This document shows positions 33,932 to 41,670 of a stretch of 64,000 nucleotides of DNA, in pieces. The stretch is from assembly GCF_024359545.1 (NCBI RefSeq), contig NZ_JAKQZG010000001.1, forward strand, positions 496,001-560,000, written 5' to 3'. The notes below the pieces were generated by a model. That model was not told where the DNA came from, did no database searches, and saw only the letters and a program-made list of their open reading frames with translations. A program made the translations under genes and the position numbers. The first letter of the stretch is position 1. Every line of letters begins with the position of its first letter. The DNA is from Jiella marina (GTDB lineage Bacteria > Pseudomonadota > Alphaproteobacteria > Rhizobiales > Rhizobiaceae).

Positions 33932-35311
33932 ATGGACGCTATCATCGTCTATGCCGTCATTTGCGCGGGAGCGGCGCCAATTTTTCTTGCCTTGTGGATA
34001 TTTCAATGGCGGCGGCGGCGGCAGGTCGAAGACGATGCTCGCATGGCAAAAGACCGCTCCGACAGGGCCGTCGGCGAAATACGGGAACGATACTCCTCAA
34101 TCATCTCGGAAGAGGATGAAGTGAAGCGCCTGCAGGGCGAAGTCGAGGGGTTGAAAACCGACGTCCGAAATCTGCGCGCTGCCTATGCTGAGAAGAGGGC
34201 AATTTTTGACCGACTTGAAAAACAGGTCGCGATTTACGACGAGCGACTATCCTTCGCTGAGTTGGGAGTTTACGAGCCCCATTTCGAGTTCAGCGATGGC
34301 GAGGCATACAAGCGCGCAATTCTCACAGCCCGAGAACAACAAAAGCTGATGGTCAAGAACAAGACCGCAACCTACTGCCCTAGGGAATGGTCCGTGGACG
34401 GGAGCGTCGCCAAGGGCCGAACCATGATGAATCGCCAAGTGCGGTTGAGTATGAGGGCTTTTAACAATGAATGCGAAGCGGCAATCGCAAATGTTCGCTG
34501 GAACAACATCAACGCAATGGAGAAGCGCATCCTGAGCGCTGAAACGGCCATTAATCGCGAGAATGAGTCCATGGAGCTCACCTTGGACCATCGGTATGTC
34601 GAGTTGAAGCTCAAGGAGCTTCGCCTAACGCATGAATGGCGAGAAAAACAAAAGGCAGAGAAGGAAGAGCGGGCCGAGCTTGCGCGTGCGGAGCGAGAAG
34701 AGAAAAAGCTCCAGGCGGACGCTGAGCGAGCCGAAAGGGAAGAGCAAAAGTATCAAGCCCTTCTTGCCAAGGCGCGACGAGAAGCTGAGATGGACGTGGG
34801 GAATGACAAGCTGCGAGCGCGTGTCGCTGCGCTGGAGTCTTCTCTTGCGGAAGCCCATGCAGCGAGTGAGAGGGCAAGGGCGATGGCCGAACTCACCACC
34901 TCAGGCTACGTCTACATAATCTCGAATGCAGGATCTTTTGGCGAGGACGTCGTCAAGATTGGTCTGACACGTCGCCTCGATCCTGATGATCGCGTGCGCG
35001 AACTCGGCGACGCCAGCGTTCCCTTCACGTTCGACACGCACGCTATGATCTACAGCGAGACTGCGCCCGCCTTAGAGGCTGCCCTCCACCGCGAGTTCGC
35101 GGACCGTCGGATCAACGGAGTGAACATGCGCAAGGAGTTCTTCCGCGTCACCCTCGATGAAGTGGAGCGAGCAGTGTCCAGGCTTGCGCCGGATGCAAAC
35201 TTCTTCAAGGATCGGGAAGCTCAGGAATGGCAAGAGACCCTTGCGCGTCGAAATGAATTTCTTCGGCAGCAACAAGCCGCTTGGCAGTACGCACTGCCGT
35301 CCGAGATCTGA
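33932..35311 (+). CDS. Membrane-anchored DUF4041 + GIY-YIG nuclease, SNIPE-like anti-phage protein
   Basis: A 459-residue protein with one N-terminal membrane helix (residues ~3-25, IIVYAVICAGAAPIFLALWI) followed by RRRR. A short coiled coil, a DUF4041 domain (~105-240, with LGVYEPHFEFSDGEAYK and ATYCPREWSVDGS), a long Glu/Arg/Lys coiled coil (~225-320) and a C-terminal T5orf172/Mug113-type GIY-YIG nuclease domain follow. The nuclease motifs are GYVYIISN (325-332), VKIGLTRR (341-348), DDRVREL, LHREFADRRINGVNMRKEFF. This architecture matches SNIPE, a membrane-located nuclease described as cutting phage DNA during entry. It lies 143 bases after the tape-measure gene and probably protects the host from competing phages. 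Confidence 0.85.
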   Translation: MDAIIVYAVICAGAAPIFLALWIFQWRRRRQVEDDARMAKDRSDRAVGEIRERYSSIISEEDEVKRLQGEVEGLKTDVRNLRAAYAEKRAIFDRLEKQVAIYDERLSFAELGVYEPHFEFSDGEAYKRAILTAREQQKLMVKNKTATYCPREWSVDGSVAKGRTMMNRQVRLSMRAFNNECEAAIANVRWNNINAMEKRILSAETAINRENESMELTLDHRYVELKLKELRLTHEWREKQKAEKEERAELARAEREEKKLQADAERAEREEQKYQALLAKARREAEMDVGNDKLRARVAALESSLAEAHAASERARAMAELTTSGYVYIISNAGSFGEDVVKIGLTRRLDPDDRVRELGDASVPFTFDTHAMIYSETAPALEAALHREFADRRINGVNMRKEFFRVTLDEVERAVSRLAPDANFFKDREAQEWQETLARRNEFLRQQQAAWQYALPSEI

Positions 35312-35380
35312 GCCGAAGCGGGCGCCGCCTGCCTCGGCGCGAAAGGCGGCAGGGAAAGCATGCACTCGCGAGCGGCTTGT

Positions 35381-35944
35381 TCACCGTAAAAGTGGTGAAC
35401 TGAGCGTAATTACCTCATGTGGTCCCACCGGAGGCTGGCCCAGCATGTGAAGCGCCCGCAGATACCGTAGGCGCTGATGCCCTTCTACGACCATACGGCG
35501 AACGCCTAGATGGTTCTTACCCATCTCTTTGATTCCATGGGGTGTTCGAATAGCTACGACAGGGTAGTCCCAAGTTCCGCTGTCCAGCGCCTTCGCAGTA
35601 GGAAGGCGGTCTTCCCCACCCGTTTGCTGGAAAGTCTCATAGTCGAACTGGGGGCATGTGTGACGGTCCCATGGACTATAAATGGTTTGAAGGATGTATT
35701 CTCCTGACTCCGTAGTCCTCTCCCACTGCAAGCTATCAAGAGGAAGAAACGACCACGGAGAATTTAGCCAATGACGATGGATCCACTGCTCACAGACAAT
35801 GGCGGGCAGGTGGTCGAGTTCATCATGATGCCGGCTCCACCACTCGGCAAAGCTCTCTTTTTCGAGAAGCGTATCTTCTCCGATGGGCTTCAAATGCTCA
35901 GGCCAAATCTTTTCTCGCGACCAATCAACCTCGAAAACCATCAT
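35381..35944 (-). CDS. Hypothetical protein with a ParB-like motif
   Basis: A 187-residue protein from ATG 35944, chosen because a GAGG ribosome-binding site lies 5 bases before it; the frame is open 19 codons further. The C-terminal part (VVAIRTPHGIKEMG, RRMVVEGHQRLRYLRALH) resembles the ParB/sulfiredoxin-fold motif ExHxR that binds and hydrolyses nucleotides in ParB-like proteins. The N-terminal half is rich in Trp. It follows the AbiJ-like gene on the same strand by 66 bases, so the two may be one defence module. Lower GC than the chromosome. Confidence 0.55.
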   Translation of the reverse strand: MMVFEVDWSREKIWPEHLKPIGEDTLLEKESFAEWWSRHHDELDHLPAIVCEQWIHRHWLNSPWSFLPLDSLQWERTTESGEYILQTIYSPWDRHTCPQFDYETFQQTGGEDRLPTAKALDSGTWDYPVVAIRTPHGIKEMGKNHLGVRRMVVEGHQRLRYLRALHMLGQPPVGPHEVITLSSPLLR

Positions 35945-36010
35945 CTTGCCTCGGCTAGCCGCGTTTCTGGGTGCGACGCAATATAGGCTTCTTCGCGCCA
36001 CGCTGCGTGC

Positions 36011-37060
36011 TTACGTCCGGTTTATCAAGGATTTGATCCAAGACATAGAATACTCTATTGCCCATGTCGTTGCCGGCAAAGATAGATTTGGCATCGGCTC
36101 ATTGCCTGGACCATGGCCGAGCGGATTTCTTACCTTAGTGAAGAACGCTTTTAAGGCATCCCCTTCCCAATGCTCGATAAAACCGTTTTTACTCGCCATC
36201 AGGTTATCAATAAAATTGTGCGCCCCACGCTCCCGGCCGTGGGTCCAGCCTTTTTCGGCAGAGATAATTTTGATTGTGCTTTCCAGAGCCCGTGCCGCGT
36301 AGAAGGCAGGATCGCGACCATTAGTATCGCGGCGATCGAACGCCTCCTTCATGTCAGTGTCGACGTTTTGCCACTTCGAATCGGCGAGAAGTTTCCAGAA
36401 CGGCCCCTCAATCTGCTGTTCTGTAAGAACATCCTCCGAAATTTGAATCAAACCGTTATGGTAATGTAGAGGGGCACGAGCGCTGCGGAAACGGATGTTA
36501 AGCTCATTGACTGCGTCGTCGAAAGCCGCTTCGTTTGTGGCAAGGAGAGCCCTTATTCCGTCACCTATATCGCCAGGAAGGCGAATTCCACGACCTGCCA
36601 ATGGTCTCCTTCTAGCCGCGTCAATCCGTGCTTCCAGACCTCGGCGCTCGGTGTTTAGTTCATCCTCCCTCAGTCGAAAGCCGATTTCTATAAGGCTCAA
36701 TCGCTGCTTCACGAATACATCAGCTCGCGCATTTGGCTCACAGGCAGCGAGCATCCAATTTTCGCAGACTGTGTGCATTTCCCACAATCCACCAGACACA
36801 AAAGGTTTTCCTGCAACCGACGTCGTATGACTGTATGCTATCGGCGACAGATGCTTTAATCCCAACTCCATTGCGATCCTATCATGCAAATTTTTCCAAA
36901 ACCGCTTAGTTTCGTCCGTAGGATAGCCATCGATATAGTATGGACTAACTTGCTCACTCAATAGCCGAAAGCTTTGAACAATAAGTCTTCTAGTCTGCTC
37001 GTTGATTGACTTCCAAATTTCGACATCTTCGTATCGGTGAGCAAAAATATCAGTCAGCAT
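36011..37060 (-). CDS. AbiJ-like abortive-infection protein with HEPN RNase motif
   Basis: A 349-residue protein. The N-terminus (MLTDIFAHRYEDVEIWKSIN, RRLIVQSFRLLSEQVSPYY) is like the AbiJ N-terminal domain. The C-terminal third (ALESTIKIISAEKGWTHGRE, then IDNL, ALKAFFTKVRNPLGHGPGNE) is like a HEPN domain with the R-x4-H catalytic motif R311-NPLG-H316. HEPN domains of this kind act as RNases in abortive infection and toxin systems. It is in the same orientation as the ParB-like gene and the Xre regulator. GC content is clearly lower than in chromosomal genes, which fits recent transfer as cargo. Confidence 0.7.
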   Translation of the reverse strand: MLTDIFAHRYEDVEIWKSINEQTRRLIVQSFRLLSEQVSPYYIDGYPTDETKRFWKNLHDRIAMELGLKHLSPIAYSHTTSVAGKPFVSGGLWEMHTVCENWMLAACEPNARADVFVKQRLSLIEIGFRLREDELNTERRGLEARIDAARRRPLAGRGIRLPGDIGDGIRALLATNEAAFDDAVNELNIRFRSARAPLHYHNGLIQISEDVLTEQQIEGPFWKLLADSKWQNVDTDMKEAFDRRDTNGRDPAFYAARALESTIKIISAEKGWTHGRERGAHNFIDNLMASKNGFIEHWEGDALKAFFTKVRNPLGHGPGNEPMPNLSLPATTWAIEYSMSWIKSLINRT

Positions 37061-37072
37061 AGTCTTCCAAAC

Positions 37073-37315
37073 CTATCGCAACCTCACCCCCGCCCCGCCA
37101 CCGTTCTCAGCAATGAATTCGACGCCAGCGGCTTCAAGGGCAGAGCGTATCGCATCGCTAGTTGTAGCGCGACCGCCGAGTTCTCCGTCGCTAGCCTCCA
37201 ATCGTTTGACCGTGGGGCGCGAAACACCTGACCTGTCGGCGAGGTCATTTTGCGACCAACCTAAAAGGGCGCGTGCGGCCTTCACCTGACGAATTGATAC
37301 CATTGGTATTGACAT
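37073..37315 (-). CDS. Xre-family helix-turn-helix regulator
   Basis: An 80-residue Cro/C1-type protein. The HTH is RQVKAARALLGWSQNDLADRSGVSRPTVKRLE (9-40 in two helices-turn halves) followed by a DAIRSALEAAGVEFIAENGG tail typical of small phage or island repressors. Two starts are possible: ATG 37315, or ATG 37303, which lies inside the operator palindrome. It reads towards the AbiJ-like gene with only 12 bases between, so it may govern that gene as well as the divergent genes at 37374. Confidence 0.88.
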   Translation of the reverse strand: MSIPMVSIRQVKAARALLGWSQNDLADRSGVSRPTVKRLEASDGELGGRATTSDAIRSALEAAGVEFIAENGGGAGVRLR

Positions 37316-37346
37316 GCTCCCTTACCCTATCGATACTAACGGTATC
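37297..37346. promoter_or_regulatory. Two palindromic operators between the Xre gene and divergent small genes
   Basis: ATACCA-T-TGGTAT (37297-37309) and GATAC-TAACG-GTATC (37332-37346) share the form GATAC-N5-GTAT with centres 36 bases apart. The first overlaps the 5' end of the Xre gene; the second lies ahead of the gene at 37374. This is the usual layout of a self-regulated repressor switch, with the Xre protein as likely ligand. Confidence 0.7.
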
Positions 37347-37373
37347 ACATCACGTGATCAGGGAGCAATTTTC

Positions 37374-37766
37374 ATGACAACGACCCACACCGGGGCGATC
37401 GGCGAAGCTATGCCCAAAACATGCGCCGGACTTTCGGGCACTGAAGGAGATCTACTTGCAAGGCGGCACCAATTCGATCGTTTGTTTCGGGAGTGGAAGC
37501 TGGCTGAGATAGAGCCGGGAACGGACGCTTCATCTGAGGAGCGAAAGAACTGGGAAGCCCGGGAACAGGATGATCGACGGCTCCAAATGGGCTTGGACGT
37601 CCTGAATTTCTGCGCTCCCTACGGGCATCTTTGCATCATCCGTGACAAGCTGGATGTCCTGATCCGCTATGCCTCCACAGCTGACAAGGACATGGCTCCC
37701 TTCGAGCGCGTTGTGTTGCAGGGGCTCGTGGTTCTGCGAGCTGACATCGTCAACATGGGAGGTTGA
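37374..37766 (+). CDS. Hypothetical protein under the Xre switch
   Basis: A 130-residue, mostly helical, hydrophilic protein starting MTTTHTGAIGEAMPKTCAGL with no known domain. The central region (GDLLARRHQFDRLFREWKLAE, ASSEERKNWEAREQDDRRLQMG) looks like a coiled coil. Proteins of this kind accompany repressors in alphaproteobacterial prophages. It starts 59 bases from the Xre start in the opposite direction and is followed one base later by the next gene. Confidence 0.6.
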   Translation: MTTTHTGAIGEAMPKTCAGLSGTEGDLLARRHQFDRLFREWKLAEIEPGTDASSEERKNWEAREQDDRRLQMGLDVLNFCAPYGHLCIIRDKLDVLIRYASTADKDMAPFERVVLQGLVVLRADIVNMGG

Positions 37767-37767
37767 A

Positions 37768-38031
37768 ATGACTGATCTTCACCGCGTTACTGAGCCCGCT
37801 TTTGTCCCTGACATCTTCGTGTCTGGCGTCGTGAGTGTCGAGGATTTGGGCGATGGATTGGTCCGGGCGACCTTCCATGCCCGGCAAATTTCGCCCCTCG
37901 ACGGTGAGGCCGAGCGAGTCGTTGTCGCCAAAATGGTGATGACACGCCAGACCTTCGCGGCGATTTCCACGACGCCTCCGAAGCCGATCGGAACATCGCA
38001 AACATGCGACGGTCCGACCACGCTGAACTGA
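37768..38031 (+). CDS. Small hypothetical protein at the right end of the element
   Basis: An 87-residue product (MTDLHRVTEPAFVPDIFVSG start) with a beta-rich core (VSVEDLGDGLVRATFHARQI, ERVVVAKMVMTRQTFAAI). No domain name assigned; similar short proteins are common in alphaproteobacterial phages. It is the last gene before the right attachment site and is followed by an intrinsic terminator. Confidence 0.6.
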   Translation: MTDLHRVTEPAFVPDIFVSGVVSVEDLGDGLVRATFHARQISPLDGEAERVVVAKMVMTRQTFAAISTTPPKPIGTSQTCDGPTTLN

Positions 38032-38069
38032 AGCATGGTGAGAATCGCCATAGTACCGAGTGCGGAGGC

Positions 38070-38092
38070 GCGCCCTACCGGGCGCCCTTTTT
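38070..38092 (+). terminator. Rho-independent terminator at the right end of the element
   Basis: GCGCCC-TACC-GGGCGC stem-loop followed by CCTTTTT, 39 bases after the stop of the last element gene. Confidence 0.8.
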
Positions 38093-38111
38093 GTTACCCT
38101 CAGCGTTACCC
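38093..38111 (+). repeat. GTTACCC motifs near the right end
   Basis: Two direct copies of GTTACCC 12 bases apart (38093 and 38105), matching the copies next to the left attachment site; candidate arm-type sites for the integrase. Confidence 0.5.
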
Positions 38112-38157
38112 CGATGATTAAAACGATATTAGTTGATGCTGTAAGTCACTGAAATCG

Positions 38158-38203
38158 CTGGTGATCCCGACAGGATTCGAACCTGTGACCCTCAGATTAG
38201 GAA
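38158..38203 (-). repeat. Right attachment-site copy (46-bp direct repeat)
   Basis: Exact copy of 22124-22169. Here it is joined to the 5' half of the tRNA, so insertion left the tRNA-Arg gene whole at this end. Confidence 0.93.
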
Positions 38204-38235
38204 TCTGATGCTCTATCCTGCTGAGCTACGGGACC
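38159..38235 (-). tRNA. tRNA-Arg, anticodon CCT
   Basis: A 77-base cloverleaf on the minus strand. The acceptor stem is GGTCCCG with CGGGATC (one G-T pair), the D arm has AGCTCAGCAGGATAGAGC, the anticodon stem-loop is CAGAT-TCCTAAT-CTG with anticodon CCT, the T arm CAGG-TTCGAAT-CCTG, and CCA is encoded. It reads AGG codons. Its 3' half is the attachment site of the neighbouring element. Confidence 0.96.
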
Positions 38236-38414
38236 ATGCGAGCGGCACCATAATGGAAGCGAAATCCGACGCCAAGGGCGATCACCGGAAGATTTAAGCC
38301 CATTTTCCCCAGGCTGCCGGGCATGGATAGCGCCATTGCCAGGCTGGCCCGTGAAGCTCCCGCTTGGCGGGTGTCAGCATGCCGGGGAGCCTGGACCGAT
38401 TGGGAACTTCGCAA

Positions 38415-39056
38415 TCAACGCACCGTCGGGTCGGTCTGGGCCAGGAGGACGGCGTCCCCCTTCCCCACGCGCACCGAGATGGTCCCGAGCGCCTCGTTCG
38501 ACTGGGTGAGGATCGAACTGAACGGCAGATCGATATTCGCAAGTGGCCATTTGGCCCCCTCAATGGTGAGACCCTCGATCGCCCCGAATTTCAGGATCGA
38601 GAACTGCGTTCCGGGTTCGAGCTCGAAACGCCGCGTTTCCGGCGACAAGGGAAAGGCGACCTCGATCCCGTCATTGAGCTCGATCTCGATCCCCGCGTGG
38701 AAATAGCGGAGCATCAGAACCAGGTGGGCAAAGGCATGATCCGAACGCGGACCGCCCAGTGCACCGACGAGGGTGATCCTCTTTGCCCCCCGGGCAACCG
38801 CCGCCTCGATCGCCAGTTCGCCGTCGGTCTGATCCTTGTCAGCGGGGAACGGTGCCCTGCTCAGGCCTGCAAGCGCGATCGGCGGCTCCGTCGGGGCGGA
38901 ATCGAAGTCTCCGACCCACAGCTCTGGCGAGAGAGAGAGTTCGCGGGCGTGGCGGATGCCGTCGTCGGCGGCAATCACGCGTGCGCTCCGCAGGGCCTCG
39001 GACAGAGCAGGCGTCGCCGCGACGCGGCCGGCGAGGAGTATGGCGAAATGCGACAT
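38415..39056 (-). CDS. thiN: Thiamine pyrophosphokinase
   Basis: A 213-residue enzyme that transfers pyrophosphate from ATP to thiamine, giving thiamine diphosphate. Family signatures are ADDGIRHA (~38-45), LWVGDFDSAP with the catalytic Asp pair, PADKDQTDGELAIEAA, and GALGGPRSDHAFAHL, followed by the C-terminal beta-sandwich thiamine-binding domain. ATG 39056 gives the usual start MSHFAILLAG; ATGs at 39089/39092 are alternatives. No TPP riboswitch-like sequence was noticed upstream. It is the first chromosomal gene beyond the tRNA-Arg and is transcribed towards it. Confidence 0.92.
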   Translation of the reverse strand: MSHFAILLAGRVAATPALSEALRSARVIAADDGIRHARELSLSPELWVGDFDSAPTEPPIALAGLSRAPFPADKDQTDGELAIEAAVARGAKRITLVGALGGPRSDHAFAHLVLMLRYFHAGIEIELNDGIEVAFPLSPETRRFELEPGTQFSILKFGAIEGLTIEGAKWPLANIDLPFSSILTQSNEALGTISVRVGKGDAVLLAQTDPTVR

Positions 39057-39160
39057 CGGTCCGAATGATAGAATTGCGAGCTTGAGCATCAATCGCCCCG
39101 CCCCGGTGATCGGCCGGCGATTCAGCCACTCCCGCGGTCAATCTCTCGGTTTCTCGCGAT

Positions 39161-39190
39161 TGACAAGCCCCGGCCTTCGGGCGCATATCC
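39161..39190 (+). promoter_or_regulatory. Candidate sigma-70 type promoter upstream of asd
   Basis: A perfect TTGACA (39161-39166) is followed after 18 bases by CATATC (39185-39190), 154 bases before the asd start. It is the only good match in the 287-base divergent region between thiN and asd. Confidence 0.45.
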
Positions 39191-39343
39191 GCGGCCATGA
39201 CCGTGCGCTCCTTCATCACAATGCCGTCTGGCATCAAAACGTCGATTAGCTGACGCCGCCGCCCCGCTTGTCTCCCCCGGGGCGGAGGACGAGCGTGCTT
39301 TGACCGACAGGCAAGGGGAGAGCGAAAGAAGGTCTGAAATCCC

Positions 39344-40375
39344 ATGGGCTACAAGGTTGCCGTCGTCGGTGCCACCGGCAATGTCGGACGCGAGATGCTG
39401 TCGATCCTCGAAGAGCGGGGTTTTCCGGCCGACGAGGTCGTTGCGCTCGCCTCCCGCCGATCCGTCGGCCAGGAAGTCTCCTATGGCGACAAGACGCTCA
39501 AGGTGAAGGCGCTCGAGGGCTACGACTTCTCCGACGTCGACATCGCGCTGATGTCGGCCGGCGGAAACATCTCCAAGGAATACTCGCCGAAGATCGGTGC
39601 CCAGGGCTGCGTGGTCATCGATAATTCATCGGCCTGGCGCTACGATCAGGATGTTCCGCTGATCGTGCCGGAAGTGAACGCCGACGCCGTCACCGGCTTC
39701 ACCAAGAAGAACATCATCGCCAATCCGAACTGCTCCACGGCGCAGCTCGTCGTCGCCCTGAAGCCGCTGCACGATGCGGCGACGATCAAGCGCATCGTGG
39801 TGTCGACCTATCAGTCGGTTTCCGGCGCCGGCAAGGATGGGATGGACGAGCTCTTCGAGCAGTCGCGCGCCGTCTTCGTCGCCGATCCGATCGAGAAGAA
39901 GAAGTTCACCAAGCGCATCGCCTTCAACGTCATCCCCCATATCGACGTCTTCATGGAGGACGGCTCCACCAAGGAAGAGTGGAAGGTGATGGCCGAGACC
40001 AAGAAGATGCTCGATCCGAAGATCAAGGTCACCTGCACGGCCGTGCGCGTGCCGGTCTTCATCGGTCATTCCGAGGCGGTCAACATAGAGTTCGAAAAGC
40101 CGATCACGGCCGACGAGGCGCGCGACATCCTGCGCGAGGCGCCGGGCTGTCTCGTCATCGACAAGCATGAGGATGGCGGCTACGTGACGCCCTTCGAGTC
40201 GGCCGGTGAGGATGCGACCTACATCTCCCGTATCCGGGAGGACCAGACGCTCGACAATGGGCTCAACATCTGGGTGGTCGCGGACAATCTGCGCAAGGGC
40301 GCGGCGCTGAACACGATCCAGATCGCCGAGCTCCTGGTCAATCGCGGGCTTCTGCAGCAACGCAAGGCTGCCTGA
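39344..40375 (+). CDS. asd: Aspartate-semialdehyde dehydrogenase
   Basis: A 343-residue NADP-dependent enzyme that makes L-aspartate semialdehyde from aspartyl phosphate, feeding lysine/diaminopimelate, threonine and methionine synthesis. The sequence shows the nucleotide-binding VAVVGATGNVGREMLSILEE start, the SAGGNISKEY loop, VIDNSSAWRYD, the catalytic Cys130 in ANPNCSTAQL, and the substrate-binding end TCTAVRVPVFIGHSEAVNIE. Full normal length. It is preceded by a GGGGAGAG ribosome-binding region and followed by a hairpin. Confidence 0.97.
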   Translation: MGYKVAVVGATGNVGREMLSILEERGFPADEVVALASRRSVGQEVSYGDKTLKVKALEGYDFSDVDIALMSAGGNISKEYSPKIGAQGCVVIDNSSAWRYDQDVPLIVPEVNADAVTGFTKKNIIANPNCSTAQLVVALKPLHDAATIKRIVVSTYQSVSGAGKDGMDELFEQSRAVFVADPIEKKKFTKRIAFNVIPHIDVFMEDGSTKEEWKVMAETKKMLDPKIKVTCTAVRVPVFIGHSEAVNIEFEKPITADEARDILREAPGCLVIDKHEDGGYVTPFESAGEDATYISRIREDQTLDNGLNIWVVADNLRKGAALNTIQIAELLVNRGLLQQRKAA

Positions 40376-40389
40376 TAGAGCATTGGCGT

Positions 40390-40424
40390 GAACGGCGGGA
40401 CCAGAGCAACTGGCTCCGCCGTTC
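40390..40424 (+). terminator. Hairpin after asd
   Basis: GAACGGCGG / CCGCCGTTC (9 bp) encloses an inner CCAG/CTGG pair, 15 bases after the asd stop. No strong T-run, so it may be a weak terminator. Confidence 0.55.
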
Positions 40425-40547
40425 CGGTTCTGCCGTTCGCATGGTCGCAGGACAGGCTGACATCTGCAGGCCGAAAACTTTTCGGATCGATGGGCGGCTG
40501 CGAAACTTGTTGCTTTTCCCTGCCTCTTCGTTGACCACATCATCCGG

Positions 40548-41507
40548 ATGACTGATTTCGAGACACTGCCTCTGGCCATTCCGAGCCGATCGCCCTTCAC
40601 CCTGATCGACATGAAGGCCCAGGACCGCGACGCGCCACCCGACTTCAAGCTCGACGCGAAGCTCTATATGCCTCGGGATCGCGATGGACCGGTTCCCGCG
40701 GTGGTCATTTCCCACGGGCTCGGCGGTGCCAAACCCGCCCGGGAACACCGCTATGGCCGGTTTCTGGCCGAGCACGGCTACGCCACGCTGGTCTTCGACA
40801 GCTTCGTCTCACGCAACATGGATCGTTTCGGGGACCCGGTGAAAGCGCTTCGGGTGACCGAGACGATGCTTCTTGCCGATGCCTTCGCTGCTCTTGAGCA
40901 TCTGTCCGTGCGCCCGGAAATTCGATCCGACGCCATTGCCGTGGCCGGGTTTTCCTATGGCGGAATGATCGCCATGCTCACGGCCTATGAACAGATGGCC
41001 TCGCTGTTTCTGCCGAACGGACCGCGCTTCTCGGCCCATGTTTCCTATTATGGCTGCACCGTGCCGCGTCTCGACGATCCGCGGACGACGGGTGCCCCCG
41101 TCGCGCTCATGGATGGCGAACTGGACGCCAATACGAGCATGGACCGGTTGGCAGAGATCGCCGCCGACCTCACGGCCGGGGGCTCCAACGTGCGAAAGGA
41201 AATCTTCGAGGGAATCTATCATCAGTGGGATGGCGATGACCGCAGTCCGCGGAAGGTGCGCTTTCACCTCGCCAATTGCCGCTTCCGCATCGGCCGTGAC
41301 AACCGTGTGCGCGACGAAGGCTCCTCCCTGGTGATGAAAGGGCCATGGAGCCGCGCCCTGATGATCGCCCGCTCGGTCGTGCCCAGGGGCTATGTCATCC
41401 TGGCCGATCAGGACGCCACTGCGCGATCCGACCGGATTCTTCTGGAGACGCTTGCAGAGGGAATCACGCATGCCGCCTGCCAGGACGGCCGGCACGAGAA
41501 GGTCTGA
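40548..41507 (+). CDS. Dienelactone hydrolase-family protein
   Basis: A 319-residue alpha/beta hydrolase. The start contains the oxyanion region VVISHGLGGAKPAREHRYG (~52-70), the nucleophile Ser136 sits in AGFSYGGM, the acid is around Asp190/Asp194 (VALMDGELDANTS), and the catalytic His is His226 (EGIYHQWDGDD). The C-terminal ~80 residues extend beyond the core fold. DLH relatives cleave lactones or esters; the substrate is not evident from context. It has no operon partner. Confidence 0.8.
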   Translation: MTDFETLPLAIPSRSPFTLIDMKAQDRDAPPDFKLDAKLYMPRDRDGPVPAVVISHGLGGAKPAREHRYGRFLAEHGYATLVFDSFVSRNMDRFGDPVKALRVTETMLLADAFAALEHLSVRPEIRSDAIAVAGFSYGGMIAMLTAYEQMASLFLPNGPRFSAHVSYYGCTVPRLDDPRTTGAPVALMDGELDANTSMDRLAEIAADLTAGGSNVRKEIFEGIYHQWDGDDRSPRKVRFHLANCRFRIGRDNRVRDEGSSLVMKGPWSRALMIARSVVPRGYVILADQDATARSDRILLETLAEGITHAACQDGRHEKV

Positions 41508-41670
41508 GCAACCGCAAGATCTGTATCAAAACAGCAACATGTCGGCGAAACCCGCGGAACGCCTCGAACCGCCGCAATTGGGCCATCGGCCTTTTCTAGC
41601 GAGGTCGGGCAATAGAAGAAGAGCCGCCGAAGCACGGCGGTCTGCCACGCGCTGGAGATCAGGTCTCACA

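Larger units (their letters stand above)
22124..38203. mobile_element. Integrative phage-satellite-like element in tRNA-Arg(CCT)
   Basis: About 16 kb lies between two exact 46-bp copies of the tRNA-Arg 3' half. Gene order from the left is tyrosine integrase, hypothetical, AlpA-like regulator, four small genes ending in a Toprim primase, RepA-like helicase, a CGGGAC repeat array, small and large terminase, hypothetical, prohead protease, HK97 capsid, hypothetical, tape measure, DUF4041/GIY-YIG nuclease, ParB-like gene, AbiJ-like HEPN gene, Xre regulator, two small genes. The int-alpA-primase/helicase start and small size are the pattern of phage-inducible chromosomal islands, and the terminase-protease-capsid block is like capsid-forming satellites. 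Portal, tail-tube, baseplate, tail-fibre and lysis genes are absent, so it is either a satellite that uses a helper phage or a decayed prophage. Confidence 0.85.

Noticed and set aside
38415-39343. A TPP riboswitch upstream of thiN
   Set aside because: I found no sequence resembling the conserved thi-box elements between thiN and asd.
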